The notes below the pieces were generated by a model. The model was not told the DNA's origin and did not search any database. It saw only the letters and a program-made list of their open reading frames with translations. A stretch of 64,000 bases of DNA from Qipengyuania polymorpha (GTDB lineage Bacteria; Pseudomonadota; Alphaproteobacteria; Sphingomonadales; Sphingomonadaceae), in the NCBI RefSeq assembly GCF_019711435.1, contig NZ_JAIGNK010000001.1:1-64000 (forward strand), written 5' to 3'. Positions 38,024 to 46,455 of the stretch are shown in pieces. Numbering within the stretch: position 1 is the first letter of the stretch; the number at the start of each line of letters is the position of its first letter. The translations under genes were made by a program, and so were the position numbers.

Positions 38024-39117
38024 TGGTTTGGGACACGGCACCGCTACTTTCCCTATGCAAAGCCTATCAGCCGAAAACGATTGGCAGGAAGGAGATGGAC
38101 CCCGAAGGTACTTATCCTGTTTACGGGGCAAATGGGATAATTGGCAGGTACCACAGTGCCAACCATACCGAACCAGAATTAGTCATTGGTTGTCGCGGCT
38201 CGTGCGGAGTCGTCAACGTGACTGAAGGCGAAGCCTGGATAACTGGCAACGCTATGGTGCTGAAGCCCCTCGACGATCGATTAGACCGGGATTTTCTTCG
38301 ACATTTCCTTGCTGATCCTTCGATCCTTGCAAACGTGATTACGGGTGTCGCACAACCCCAGATCACACGAAAATCTCTCAGCGCCGTTCAAATTCCTATT
38401 CCGCCTCTCGCTGAACAGCGTCGGATCGTAGCGACTTTGGATGAAGCGTTCGCTGGCATTGCCACCGCCACCGCGAATGCGGAAAAGAACCTGGCGAACG
38501 CGCGGGAATTGTTTGATGCCTTTCGTTCTGCCTGCATGAACGATGAAAATTGGCCAAGGCGCGAACTTGGCGACATCGCGACAAATCTGGATCGACTGCG
38601 TCAGCCAATAACCAAGAAGGATCGACAGGCAGGCTCAATCCCATATTACGGCGCTTCTGGGCAGGTGGATTCTGTTCGCGACCACATTTTCGACGAAGAT
38701 TTGCTACTTGTCTCGGAAGATGGCGCAAACCTGTTGGCCCGGACCTATCCGATTGCATTCTCAATTTCCGGGAAAAGCTGGGTAAACAATCACGCCCATG
38801 TTCTGCGTTTCGAACATATGGAAACGCAGAAGTTCGTCGAGGCATATCTAAACGGGATCAGCCTTGAGCCGTATGTCAGCGGGATGGCGCAACCGAAGCT
38901 CAACCAGAAGCAGCTCAATCTGATTCCGATACCCCTGCCTGATCTGGACGAACAACGCGACATTGTGGAGCGATTGTCGGAACTGGCCGGATACGTTGAA
39001 GAACTTGTGTCGATCTATACGGCAAAGGCAGATTCACTCTCGAACTTGAAACGAACATTCCTCACCAAAGCATTTTCCGGCGAGCTGACAAACATTGAGC
39101 GGGCCGCAGCCGCATGA
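38023..39117 (+). CDS. hsdS: Type I restriction-modification system specificity subunit
   Basis: A 364-residue protein with two target-recognition domains, each ending in a conserved helix (IPIPPLAEQRRIVATLDEAF near residue 125-145 and IPIPLPDLDEQRDIVERLSEL near 305-325). It decides the bipartite DNA recognition sequence, which cannot be read from the protein. The TGATG overlap with hsdM and the ATGA overlap with hsdR show a single operon. Confidence 0.95.
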   Translation: MVWDTAPLLSLCKAYQPKTIGRKEMDPEGTYPVYGANGIIGRYHSANHTEPELVIGCRGSCGVVNVTEGEAWITGNAMVLKPLDDRLDRDFLRHFLADPSILANVITGVAQPQITRKSLSAVQIPIPPLAEQRRIVATLDEAFAGIATATANAEKNLANARELFDAFRSACMNDENWPRRELGDIATNLDRLRQPITKKDRQAGSIPYYGASGQVDSVRDHIFDEDLLLVSEDGANLLARTYPIAFSISGKSWVNNHAHVLRFEHMETQKFVEAYLNGISLEPYVSGMAQPKLNQKQLNLIPIPLPDLDEQRDIVERLSELAGYVEELVSIYTAKADSLSNLKRTFLTKAFSGELTNIERAAAA

Positions 39118-41465
39118 ATGAAGCCGAAACACGCGCGGAGCTGATCGACCCTGCCCTCAAGCTGGCTGGTTGGGGCGAGGTCGCGGAAAGCCGCGTTCGG
39201 CGCGAACAGATTTGCCCAGGACGGATACTAAGCAAGAGCAAGCGTGGGGAGCCTAGCACGGCTGATTATGTTTTCACCTATCGCAACCGCAAGCTCGCCG
39301 TCATGGAGGCTAAGCGGAAGGATGCAGGCGACACAGAAGGCGTGGGCCAAGCCAAAATCTATGCCGAGAAGCTGAAGACCCGTTTCGCCTATTCGACCAA
39401 CGGCAAGGGCATTTACCGCATCGACATGGTGACGGGCGAGGAAGGCTATGTCGATCGATACCCTACACCGCAGGAGCTATGGGACGCGACCTTCGCCGAA
39501 GAGAATGTCTGGCGCGGTCGCTTTGCTGATGTCCCCTACAATACGCGTGGAGGCACATTCGAGCCGCGCTACTATCAGGACAACGCTATCGAGGCGGCGC
39601 TGGATGCCATCGCGAAGGGCGACAGCCGCATCCTGCTCACTCTGGCGACCGGGACTGGGAAGACCGCCATAGCCTTCCAGATCGCCTGGAAGCTGTTCCA
39701 TGCCCGCTGGAACTTGCGGGACTGGCAGGCTTCAGGAGAGCCTACACACCGCCCCAGGGTACTTTTCCTGGCCGACCGCAATATCCTCGCGGATCAGGCT
39801 TACAACAGCTTCTCTGCTTTTCCTGAAGACGCCCTGGCCCGCGTCGAGCCTGCCGACATTCGGAAGAGGGGAAAGGTGCCGAAGAACGCCAGCATCTTCT
39901 TCACGATCTTCCAGACCTTCATGTCCGGCACCGATGATGAAGGCGAGCCGCAGCCCTATTTTGGAGAGTACCCGCCCGACTTCTTCGACTGCATCATCAT
40001 CGACGAGTGCCACCGTGGCGGCGCGAATGACGAAAGCACGTGGCGAGAAATCCTGGAGCATTTCAGCCCCGCTGTTCAGATCGGCCTGACTGCGACACCA
40101 AAGCGTGACAACAATGTCGATACCTACCGCTACTTCGGCGAGCCGCGCTACGTTTACTCGCTGAAGGAAGGCATCAACGACGGGTTCCTCACGCCCTTCA
40201 AGGTGCTGCAGCTCGCCACAACCATCGACGAATATGTCTACACGCCCGACGATGCGGTGCTGGAAGGCGAAGTCGAAGAGGGACGACGCTACGAGGAAAA
40301 GGACTTCAATCGCCGGATCGAAATCCGCCAGCGCGAGGAGTATCGCGTCAAGACGTTCATGGCCAAAATCGCGCCGAAGGAGAAGACGCTCGTCTTCTGT
40401 GCAACCCAGGATCACGCCGCGATTATCCGCGACATCATCAACCAGAACAAGCAGAGCAGCGACCCCAATTACTGCGTCCGCGTGACGGCCAATGATGGTG
40501 CTGTAGGCGAGCATTACCTTCGCCAGTTCCAGGACAACGAGAAGACCATCCCCACCGTCCTGACGACCTCGCAAAAGCTATCGACCGGCGTGGATGCGAG
40601 AAATGTGCGTCACATCGTGCTGCTACGGCCCATCAACTCCATGATCGAATTCAAGCAGATCATCGGGCGTGGCACCCGCATGTATGACGGCAAAGACTAC
40701 TTCACCGTCCACGATTTCGTAAAGGCGCATCATCACTTCCAGGACCCGGAATGGGATGGCGATCCGCTTGAGCCTGATGAGGGTGGCGGCTCGAAAGGCG
40801 GCGAAAAGGGCGACGGCGGCGAAGGCGATCCTGGCACTGGTGGAGGAGATGGCGGCGGTCGGGAGCGTCCGAAAAAGCTGAAAATCAAGCTGGCCGATGG
40901 GAAGGAGCGAACCTTCCAGCACATCGAGTCTACCATGTTCATGGGGCCGGATGGCAAGCCGATGTCGGTTGCCCAGTTCGTCGAAAGCCTGTTCGGCCAA
41001 CTACCCGACCTGTTCCGCGACGAAGCCGAACTACGCGAAATCTGGAGCGATCCTGCTACCAGGAGAGGATTGCTAAATGGCCTCGCCGAGCGTGGTTTCG
41101 CTGGCGAGCAGCTCGATGAAATTCGAAAGCTGACCAAAGGCGAGGACAGCGACTTGTTCGACGTCCTTGCCTATATTGCATACGCCCGTACGCCCACTCC
41201 CAGAGCCGAGCGAGTAGAGCAACGACGCAGCGGCATACTCTCGCAATACGATGAGAAAACGCGAGAATTCCTCGATTTCGTGCTGTCACACTACGTCGAG
41301 GAAGGCGTGGATCAGCTTGACACCGACAACCTAAAGGGGCTGCTGACGCTAAAGTACGGCAGCACCCACGATGCTGCATCGAGCCTCGGCAACGTGAAGG
41401 ACATCCGGCAAAACTTCGTCGGGTTTCAGCGAGGGCTGTACGACCCGCAGAGCAATAAACCCTAA
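39114..41465 (+). CDS. hsdR: Type I restriction endonuclease subunit R (EcoEI-like)
   Basis: A 783-residue restriction and translocation subunit. The N-terminal nuclease core has Asp51 and Glu65-x-Lys67 (MEAKRKD). The SF2 helicase motor has Walker A ATGTGKT (178-184) and the DECH box (297-300), with SAT-like LTATPKRDNN. A Gly-rich linker (near 560-590) leads to a C-terminal EcoEI R-type domain. All key residues are present, so the operon appears active. Confidence 0.96.
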   Translation: MNEAETRAELIDPALKLAGWGEVAESRVRREQICPGRILSKSKRGEPSTADYVFTYRNRKLAVMEAKRKDAGDTEGVGQAKIYAEKLKTRFAYSTNGKGIYRIDMVTGEEGYVDRYPTPQELWDATFAEENVWRGRFADVPYNTRGGTFEPRYYQDNAIEAALDAIAKGDSRILLTLATGTGKTAIAFQIAWKLFHARWNLRDWQASGEPTHRPRVLFLADRNILADQAYNSFSAFPEDALARVEPADIRKRGKVPKNASIFFTIFQTFMSGTDDEGEPQPYFGEYPPDFFDCIIIDECHRGGANDESTWREILEHFSPAVQIGLTATPKRDNNVDTYRYFGEPRYVYSLKEGINDGFLTPFKVLQLATTIDEYVYTPDDAVLEGEVEEGRRYEEKDFNRRIEIRQREEYRVKTFMAKIAPKEKTLVFCATQDHAAIIRDIINQNKQSSDPNYCVRVTANDGAVGEHYLRQFQDNEKTIPTVLTTSQKLSTGVDARNVRHIVLLRPINSMIEFKQIIGRGTRMYDGKDYFTVHDFVKAHHHFQDPEWDGDPLEPDEGGGSKGGEKGDGGEGDPGTGGGDGGGRERPKKLKIKLADGKERTFQHIESTMFMGPDGKPMSVAQFVESLFGQLPDLFRDEAELREIWSDPATRRGLLNGLAERGFAGEQLDEIRKLTKGEDSDLFDVLAYIAYARTPTPRAERVEQRRSGILSQYDEKTREFLDFVLSHYVEEGVDQLDTDNLKGLLTLKYGSTHDAASSLGNVKDIRQNFVGFQRGLYDPQSNKP

Positions 41466-41478
41466 GGACCCCGTAATT

Positions 41479-42237
41479 ATGCCTTGGCCAAATTTCTCCG
41501 AATTGACTTTCGGATATGCGTTCTTGAGCGAATACGAGCGGCTCTATTGCGGTCATGGCGCGTTTCCTCAGCCACCAAACTTCATTTCGCAACAAGATGA
41601 AGCAGACAGGGGTTATGACGTAGAAGCAACGCTTGCGAACGGCCGCCTGCTTCTAATCCAGCTTAAGCGTTCATTCGTCCTCACGCAGCACCGCGACGCT
41701 CCGGCGATCTTAATCAAGCCGTCATATCGGATGCACCTTAGGAAAAATCGAAATTACGATCAGCATCGCCAGCTACGAGCGAGACAACACGAAGGATTCG
41801 AGGTCTTTTACGTGACGAGCCGCGCGAGGTCACGAAGTGCAGTGGTCAGCGCGTACAGGTCAGGCACTTTAATCTCGGATAGAACTGCCGCCTTCGCACC
41901 ACTCGATATTCCTCAACCTACCGACGCCGAACAGCACTGGATCAGCTTTGAGGAACACGGGTCCTATGGTTGGATGTTTTCGAAGATGCCGACGAAGCTC
42001 GAGAAAGGGCAAATTGACCTGCACAAACACCTATCCTTTCTTCAGCAGGAATCGAATACTTTGGAGGCAAATGTGGAAGCACTTCGCGGACTGCTGGATA
42101 GCGAAATTGGCATAAGACGCCGAAAGCAAATCAAAGAGGCAAGCCCCTTCAGGCTGTTTTCGGAAGCAGCGTTTGCTGTGATGGAAACGATGGATGCTCG
42201 ATTGCTGATAGTTCCAGACGCGGGGGCAAAGAGCTGA
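41479..42237 (+). CDS. Putative PD-(D/E)XK-like protein downstream of hsdR
   Basis: A 252-residue soluble protein 13 bases after hsdR. A nuclease-like core is suggested by Glu18/20, then Asp47 in DRGYDVEATL and Gln61-x-Lys63 in LLLIQLKRS, the E...D...(E/Q)xK pattern of restriction-endonuclease folds. A C-terminal helical segment (~165-215) has heptad-like spacing. I do not recognise a named family. It likely belongs to the hsd transcript and might be an accessory nuclease. Confidence 0.6.
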   Translation: MPWPNFSELTFGYAFLSEYERLYCGHGAFPQPPNFISQQDEADRGYDVEATLANGRLLLIQLKRSFVLTQHRDAPAILIKPSYRMHLRKNRNYDQHRQLRARQHEGFEVFYVTSRARSRSAVVSAYRSGTLISDRTAAFAPLDIPQPTDAEQHWISFEEHGSYGWMFSKMPTKLEKGQIDLHKHLSFLQQESNTLEANVEALRGLLDSEIGIRRRKQIKEASPFRLFSEAAFAVMETMDARLLIVPDAGAKS

Positions 42238-43151
42238 GAGTTTTTCTTACTAAGGTATGGGGCTTCGATACCCCAACAGGGCCGCTCCAATTCGGTGACA
42301 GAGGCTGGAGAAACAAAGCGGTGCGGGACCTCGCTGATGGCGACCGGGTCATATTGGTAGGAACTCTAAAGGAACCTACGGCCCATCATGAGCGTGGCAT
42401 TATTCTCGGCATGATGGAGCCGACCAAAATCCCGGTCCAGACGCTTGATTTCCCGCTCAGCCCCAGACATCAGGATATGGATGCTGATGGGAACTACAAG
42501 TGGCCCTACTCCCTGCTCATCACACGAGCGTGGACACTTGACGAACCGGAACCCGTCAAACTTCGCACTATCAGTAGTCAAAAATTCAATATGGATGCGG
42601 CATCTGGCATTGTGGAGCTGACGGAAAATGAAGCCGTCCAAGTTTTAAACTTGGCGTGGGTTGAAGTAGAGGTTTTGCAGCCTTCCGTTCGAACCAGGCG
42701 ACGCATAGAGCGAGAAACGGGCTTCAAATTTCGTAATGGTCCAGCACCTTCACACACAATGCGAGCTGGTGTCATGCACGTGCGGCACGCCCCTGCATGG
42801 ACATATTTGTTCGAGGTACAAAGCTTCGAACAACGACGAAATGGATCATACGTCGATGGTCCCCGTGACAAGCTATTCAAGGTCGGTTGGGCATTCGACT
42901 TTGAAAAGCGGCGGCGTACCTTCAATCGCTACGCGCTGCCAAACAAGGGGGGCTTCTGTTACGTCACTTGCGAAGCTTTTCTGTGGGACACTGCGAGGGA
43001 AGCATATCGCATGGAACAACAGTTCCTTGCACGCTTCAGTGAGTACCGCAGCCCGGAAAACGCGGAAGTATTGGTAGTACCCGCTGGCGATAGGAAACGC
43101 GTCATCAGCGTGTGGCACGCCCTCACCAAGAAGTTGGCCCACAACCAATAG
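42234..43151 (+). CDS. Predicted PUA/EVE-like plus GIY-YIG-like (T5orf172-type) protein
   Basis: The clearest canonical start is GTG 42321 (276 residues), but the frame upstream reads RVFLTKVWGFDTPTGPLQFG, which looks like genuine domain sequence, so I extend to a CTG at 42234 that overlaps the previous stop (305 residues). The N-terminal part (WGFDTPTG...GDRVILVGT...RGIILGMME) resembles the PUA/EVE fold, a reader of modified bases. The C-terminal part (TYLFEVQSF...KLFKVGWAFDFEKRRRTFN...EAYRMEQQFLARF) resembles T5orf172/MUG113 proteins of the GIY-YIG superfamily. Fold calls rest on motif recall. A role as modification-dependent nuclease is inference. Confidence 0.55.
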   Translation: MRVFLTKVWGFDTPTGPLQFGDRGWRNKAVRDLADGDRVILVGTLKEPTAHHERGIILGMMEPTKIPVQTLDFPLSPRHQDMDADGNYKWPYSLLITRAWTLDEPEPVKLRTISSQKFNMDAASGIVELTENEAVQVLNLAWVEVEVLQPSVRTRRRIERETGFKFRNGPAPSHTMRAGVMHVRHAPAWTYLFEVQSFEQRRNGSYVDGPRDKLFKVGWAFDFEKRRRTFNRYALPNKGGFCYVTCEAFLWDTAREAYRMEQQFLARFSEYRSPENAEVLVVPAGDRKRVISVWHALTKKLAHNQ

Positions 43152-43175
43152 CGCATCATTGGGGTAAACCCAAGC

Positions 43176-43268
43176 GAGACGCATCTGTGAGACACCTTTA
43201 GCGTCTCATTAGGGTTGACCACAATGCAAACCTCTGCCATTCCACCTAGGTCTAGACCCTATTGAGAC
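43176..43268. promoter_or_regulatory. Candidate res / operator site upstream of the serine recombinase
   Basis: A 13-base inverted repeat with one mismatch (GTCTCATTAGGGT at 43203-43215, ACCCTATTGAGAC at 43256-43268) and a second TGAGAC/GTCTCA pair (43188-43193, 43203-43208) lie just before the recombinase ATG. Paired GAGAC motifs in this position fit a resolvase binding site that also controls the gene. Confidence 0.5.
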
Positions 43269-43278
43269 GGAGTATCGC

Positions 43279-43890
43279 ATGGCGTTGGTTGGTTACGCAC
43301 GAGTAAGCTCGGTAGGGCAGAGCCTCGAAATTCAAGAGGCAGCGTTATCCGACGCTGGTTGCGACAAGATATTTGCTGAGAAGCGATCAGGCTTAACTGC
43401 GAAAGGCAGGCAGCAGCTCGAAGATGCATTGGGTTATGTCCGGGAGGGTGACACCTTAGTTGTTACTCGTCTCGACCGATTGGCTCGCTCGGTGGGCGAT
43501 CTGTTCGCCATCATTGAGCGGCTGCAAAGCAAGGGGGTGGCCTTCCGCTGCTTGCAACAGAGCGGCGTGGATACCGACAGCTCTACCGGACGGCTGATGA
43601 TGGCGATTCTTGGGGCTGTCGCGGCATTCGAGGCGGACATTCGCAAAGAGCGGCAGATGGAAGGTATCGCGAAAGCGAAGGCCGCAGGCGTCTACCGAGG
43701 CCGAAAACAATCGATTGATGGAGAAGAAGTACGCCGACTTCACGCTAAAGGGGTCCGGCCTGTTGATATCGCGACGCGTCTAGGGATTGGCCGTGCGAGT
43801 GTATATCGGTACCTCGCAAAGAATGACGAACCCGTTCAAAACGCTTCAGGAAATTCGGGAAGAAAATCCGGAACTCCTGCAAGCCGGTAG
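43279..43890 (+). CDS. Serine recombinase (resolvase/invertase family)
   Basis: A 203-residue small serine recombinase. The catalytic Ser is in LVGYARVSSVGQSLEIQ; the conserved VTRLDRLARSVGDL and GRLMMAILGAVAAFEADIRKERQ regions and the long E-helix are intact. A C-terminal Hin-type HTH (RRLHAKGVRPVDIATRLGIGRASVYRYL) binds DNA. It may resolve, invert or move the island segment. The last 68 bases overlap the following gene in another frame. Confidence 0.93.
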   Translation: MALVGYARVSSVGQSLEIQEAALSDAGCDKIFAEKRSGLTAKGRQQLEDALGYVREGDTLVVTRLDRLARSVGDLFAIIERLQSKGVAFRCLQQSGVDTDSSTGRLMMAILGAVAAFEADIRKERQMEGIAKAKAAGVYRGRKQSIDGEEVRRLHAKGVRPVDIATRLGIGRASVYRYLAKNDEPVQNASGNSGRKSGTPASR

Positions 43891-45139
43891 TTGGAAACTT
43901 ATCAATATCGATCCGAGGATGGCGTGGCCAACATCTGCGCAATCGTTTGAGTTTGAAGGATTTCCGATTTGGCTCATTCCTATAACTGAAAATGCATATC
44001 CTGGCCTAGCAATGCGTGACGGCCCGCAAGATCGAAATGAGGCCTATGCAGTCCTTTATCGCGCTTTGAGCGTCCTTTCGTGGATGCAAGGTGCGGGAGC
44101 TACTATCGTTGGCGCTGGCGGTGGTAGCCCACTTTTTCCGATCTACGGAATTGAGCGGCCTCCGCGAGAGTATCAACGCGACCCATTCGATCTGACCGAG
44201 ATGCCAAATGTCGAAGACCCCAATGCGAAGCTTGCACTTGCTTTGATGCGTGAGGGCAGAGGCCTCAGACACCCGGCATATTCATTCCTGTCTTTCTTTC
44301 GAGTTGTAGAGCGAGCCGTACCTAATGGGCGGCGACGCGGGGAATGGGTTGAAGATCAGATAGGGCGGCTGGATGAGCATCGTGCAAACCAAGCTCTATC
44401 TGAACTGCGTGAGAGAATCGAAGGGCCAATAGGAGCGCACCTCTACGATTCGGGACGATGCGCGGTCGCGCATGCGGGCGGCGAGGTGGTTGCGAACCCC
44501 GATGATCCGGAGGACTATCTCCGACTTTCGCGCGAATTGCCGATCATGGAGGAGTTGGCCGTACAAGCGATTGAAACCGTTTTTGGCATCCAAACACGCA
44601 GAACGATATTCCGAGAACACCTGTACGAACTGCGTGGCTGGAAGAGGATTTTCGGAGAGGAGCTATTGAAGGACATTCGCGATGGGAATGCGATTCCAGA
44701 AGATGCGACTGTCGATCTTCCCATGATCAACGTGAGGTTTCGGCTGTCGGAGCCATTCGACTGCTTAGAGGGCATGCTTCCCACCGGATGTAGCGTCCAT
44801 GAAAGGAAAGCTGAGGTAAGCTACAAAAGTCCTGATGGGTTCGCAGCAATCAACCTTCTTTTGGATTTTGCCAACGAACGGCAGGTCATCGCGCATGAAA
44901 CTGGCATTCAGCTACTTGATGATGGCTCTGCGGATGCCGCACGGGTGGGGAAGCAATTGGCCCAGTTTCTGCATGCGCTATACTGTAACGGCGCGCTGCA
45001 AATCTGGGATGCCATGGAGGGCGAGCTAATCGCCAAAAGCGATGCATATCTCCCCGTCAATATGATGTTTAATCCGGACGGCGCGAAAGCGGAGTTGGAT
45101 CGCTGGGACGAAGAGATTGTCGGGCGGCTCTTGAAGTAG
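43823..45139 (+). CDS. Island protein with HEPN-type R-x4-H motif, unknown function
   Basis: A 438-residue soluble protein, the last gene of the island. The ATG at 43823 (MTNPFKTLQE) lies inside the recombinase gene. Residues ~70-255 are helix-rich and include SFLSFFRVVER and GRCAVAHAGG, where Arg212-x4-His217 fits the RNase motif of HEPN domains. The C-terminal 180 residues alternate charged strands and helices and are not recognised. HEPN proteins often act as toxins or abortive-infection effectors; this role here is inference from one motif and the island context. Confidence 0.6.
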   Translation: MTNPFKTLQEIREENPELLQAGSWKLINIDPRMAWPTSAQSFEFEGFPIWLIPITENAYPGLAMRDGPQDRNEAYAVLYRALSVLSWMQGAGATIVGAGGGSPLFPIYGIERPPREYQRDPFDLTEMPNVEDPNAKLALALMREGRGLRHPAYSFLSFFRVVERAVPNGRRRGEWVEDQIGRLDEHRANQALSELRERIEGPIGAHLYDSGRCAVAHAGGEVVANPDDPEDYLRLSRELPIMEELAVQAIETVFGIQTRRTIFREHLYELRGWKRIFGEELLKDIRDGNAIPEDATVDLPMINVRFRLSEPFDCLEGMLPTGCSVHERKAEVSYKSPDGFAAINLLLDFANERQVIAHETGIQLLDDGSADAARVGKQLAQFLHALYCNGALQIWDAMEGELIAKSDAYLPVNMMFNPDGAKAELDRWDEEIVGRLLK

Positions 45140-45266
45140 CCCCCCTACGTGGTGTCGCAAGGCTGCACCCAATTTCCAATGGTTCCATTTGGAGTAATCC
45201 GGTTGGGGGACCCCCAAAACCCTCAGAGTACCTTGACCGCTGGAGAAGCAAATCCGGACTTCAGAA

Positions 45267-45287
45267 GGCTTGCTATTGGCCTGCTAG
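45267..45287 (+). repeat. 21-base direct repeat, right copy (candidate integrase arm site)
   Basis: It matches 32623-32643 with one mismatch in the same orientation, 40 bases inside attR. Paired copies near both ends fit integrase arm-binding sites. Confidence 0.5.
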
Positions 45288-45327
45288 AAGAGGGCGGGAA
45301 ATACGATCTCTCACGTAAGTCCTTGAA

Positions 45328-45385
45328 AAACTGGTGGGCGATGACGGGTTCGAACCGCCGACCCTCTCGGTGTAAACGAGATGCT
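45328..45385 (+). repeat. attR within tRNA-Val
   Basis: This 58-base segment is the right copy of the island's flanking repeat. It supplies the 3' part of the functional tRNA-Val gene, from before the anticodon stem through the CCA end. Confidence 0.92.
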
Positions 45386-45407
45386 CTACCAACTGAGCTA
45401 ATCGCCC
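45332..45407 (-). tRNA. tRNA-Val (UAC anticodon)
   Basis: A 76-base cloverleaf on the minus strand: acceptor GGGCGAT/ATCGCCC, D-arm AGCTCAGTTGGTAGAGC, anticodon stem TCTCG/CGAGA around loop TTTACAC (anticodon TAC), T-arm with TTCGAAC loop, discriminator A and encoded CCA. The 3' part comes from the island and restores the gene after integration. Confidence 0.96.
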
Positions 45408-45476
45408 CGACCAGCATCGGGTGAAGCGCCACATAGCGCGGCTGACACATAAATCAATTGCCGCTAGTGCGCAGCC

Positions 45477-46454
45477 ATGACGAAAAAGCTCACAGTCCTC
45501 GCCACGGGCGGCACAATCGCAGGTATCGCGGGCTCTGCCATTGCGCCCGAATATTCCGCAGGCGAGATTTCCATCGAGGACTACCTCGAAAAAGTCGGCG
45601 GACTGGGCCTCGAGGCAGAGCTTTCGGGCAGGCAAATCGCCAACATCGATTCGGCGGATATGAGCCCCACGGTCTGGAATGCGCTTCACCCCGCCATCCT
45701 TGAAGCGTTGGGGCAGGAGGACTGCCACGGCGTCATCGTTACCCACGGCACCGATACGCTCGAAGAAACCGCCTTCCTGCTCGACCTGACGCTGCCTGCC
45801 GACAAGCCGGTGGTGGTGGTCGGTGCGATGCGTCCCGCCGATGCGGTAGGCTATGACGGCCTCAGAAATTTCGCCAATGCCGTGCGCGTGGCCAGCGATC
45901 CGGAAGCTGCCGGGCGCGGGACGCTGGTGGTGATGGGCGACCGCGTATTCGCCGCGCGCGACGTGCGCAAGGTCCGTACCCGCGGGACCGAGGCTTTCCG
46001 CGGCTTCCCGCGCGAGTCCGTGGGTCTCGTGACGCCATCCAGCCTTGAATGGTTCGGCGCGCCCTGGCGGCTGGACGCTGCGCCGGCCTTCGTGTGGTCG
46101 GACGACTTGCCCGAGGTGGTCATCCTCTACGTCCACGCTGGGCTATGCGCCGAGGAATTGCTCCGGCTGGTCGGCGAGGAAACGCGTGGTATCGTCGTCG
46201 CGGGCGTGGGCGAGGGCAATATGCCCGAGCGCGTGCGGCAGGAACTGGCGCTGATGGCGCTGGGCGGCATTCCCGTGGTCCGCGCCAGCCGCGCCGACGA
46301 GGGGCTGGTCGACCGCGAGGGCGAGGACGAGGTCAACCGCTTCGTCGCCGCCCGCGCGCTCAATCCGCAAAAGGCGCGGATACTCCTGCAATTGCTGCTG
46401 GCAGGCGGGGTTGCCGACCCCGCCGCCATCCAGAGGTCATTCGACGGCCGCTAG
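45477..46454 (+). CDS. L-asparaginase family protein
   Basis: A 325-residue asparaginase/glutaminase fold enzyme. The two active-site threonines are in LATGGTIAGIAGSA and THGTDTLEETAFLL, with VVVGAMRPADAVGYDG also conserved. No signal peptide is seen, so it is probably cytoplasmic. Substrate preference (Asn or Gln) is not clear from sequence. The start is 69 bases from tRNA-Val. Confidence 0.93.
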   Translation: MTKKLTVLATGGTIAGIAGSAIAPEYSAGEISIEDYLEKVGGLGLEAELSGRQIANIDSADMSPTVWNALHPAILEALGQEDCHGVIVTHGTDTLEETAFLLDLTLPADKPVVVVGAMRPADAVGYDGLRNFANAVRVASDPEAAGRGTLVVMGDRVFAARDVRKVRTRGTEAFRGFPRESVGLVTPSSLEWFGAPWRLDAAPAFVWSDDLPEVVILYVHAGLCAEELLRLVGEETRGIVVAGVGEGNMPERVRQELALMALGGIPVVRASRADEGLVDREGEDEVNRFVAARALNPQKARILLQLLLAGGVADPAAIQRSFDGR

Positions 46455-46455
46455 T

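Larger units (their letters stand above)
32455..45385. mobile_element. tRNA-Val-integrated genomic (defence) island, about 12.9 kb
   Basis: It is bounded by a 58-base direct repeat that rebuilds tRNA-Val at the right end, with a tyrosine integrase next to the left end. Base composition inside looks less GC-rich than the flanks (for example 33846-34086 and 36321-36568), and gene content is accessory: integrase, AlpA-like, XRE, type I restriction-modification, a serine recombinase and several unknown proteins. No capsid, portal or conjugation genes are seen, so it is an integrative island rather than a full prophage or ICE. Confidence 0.93.
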
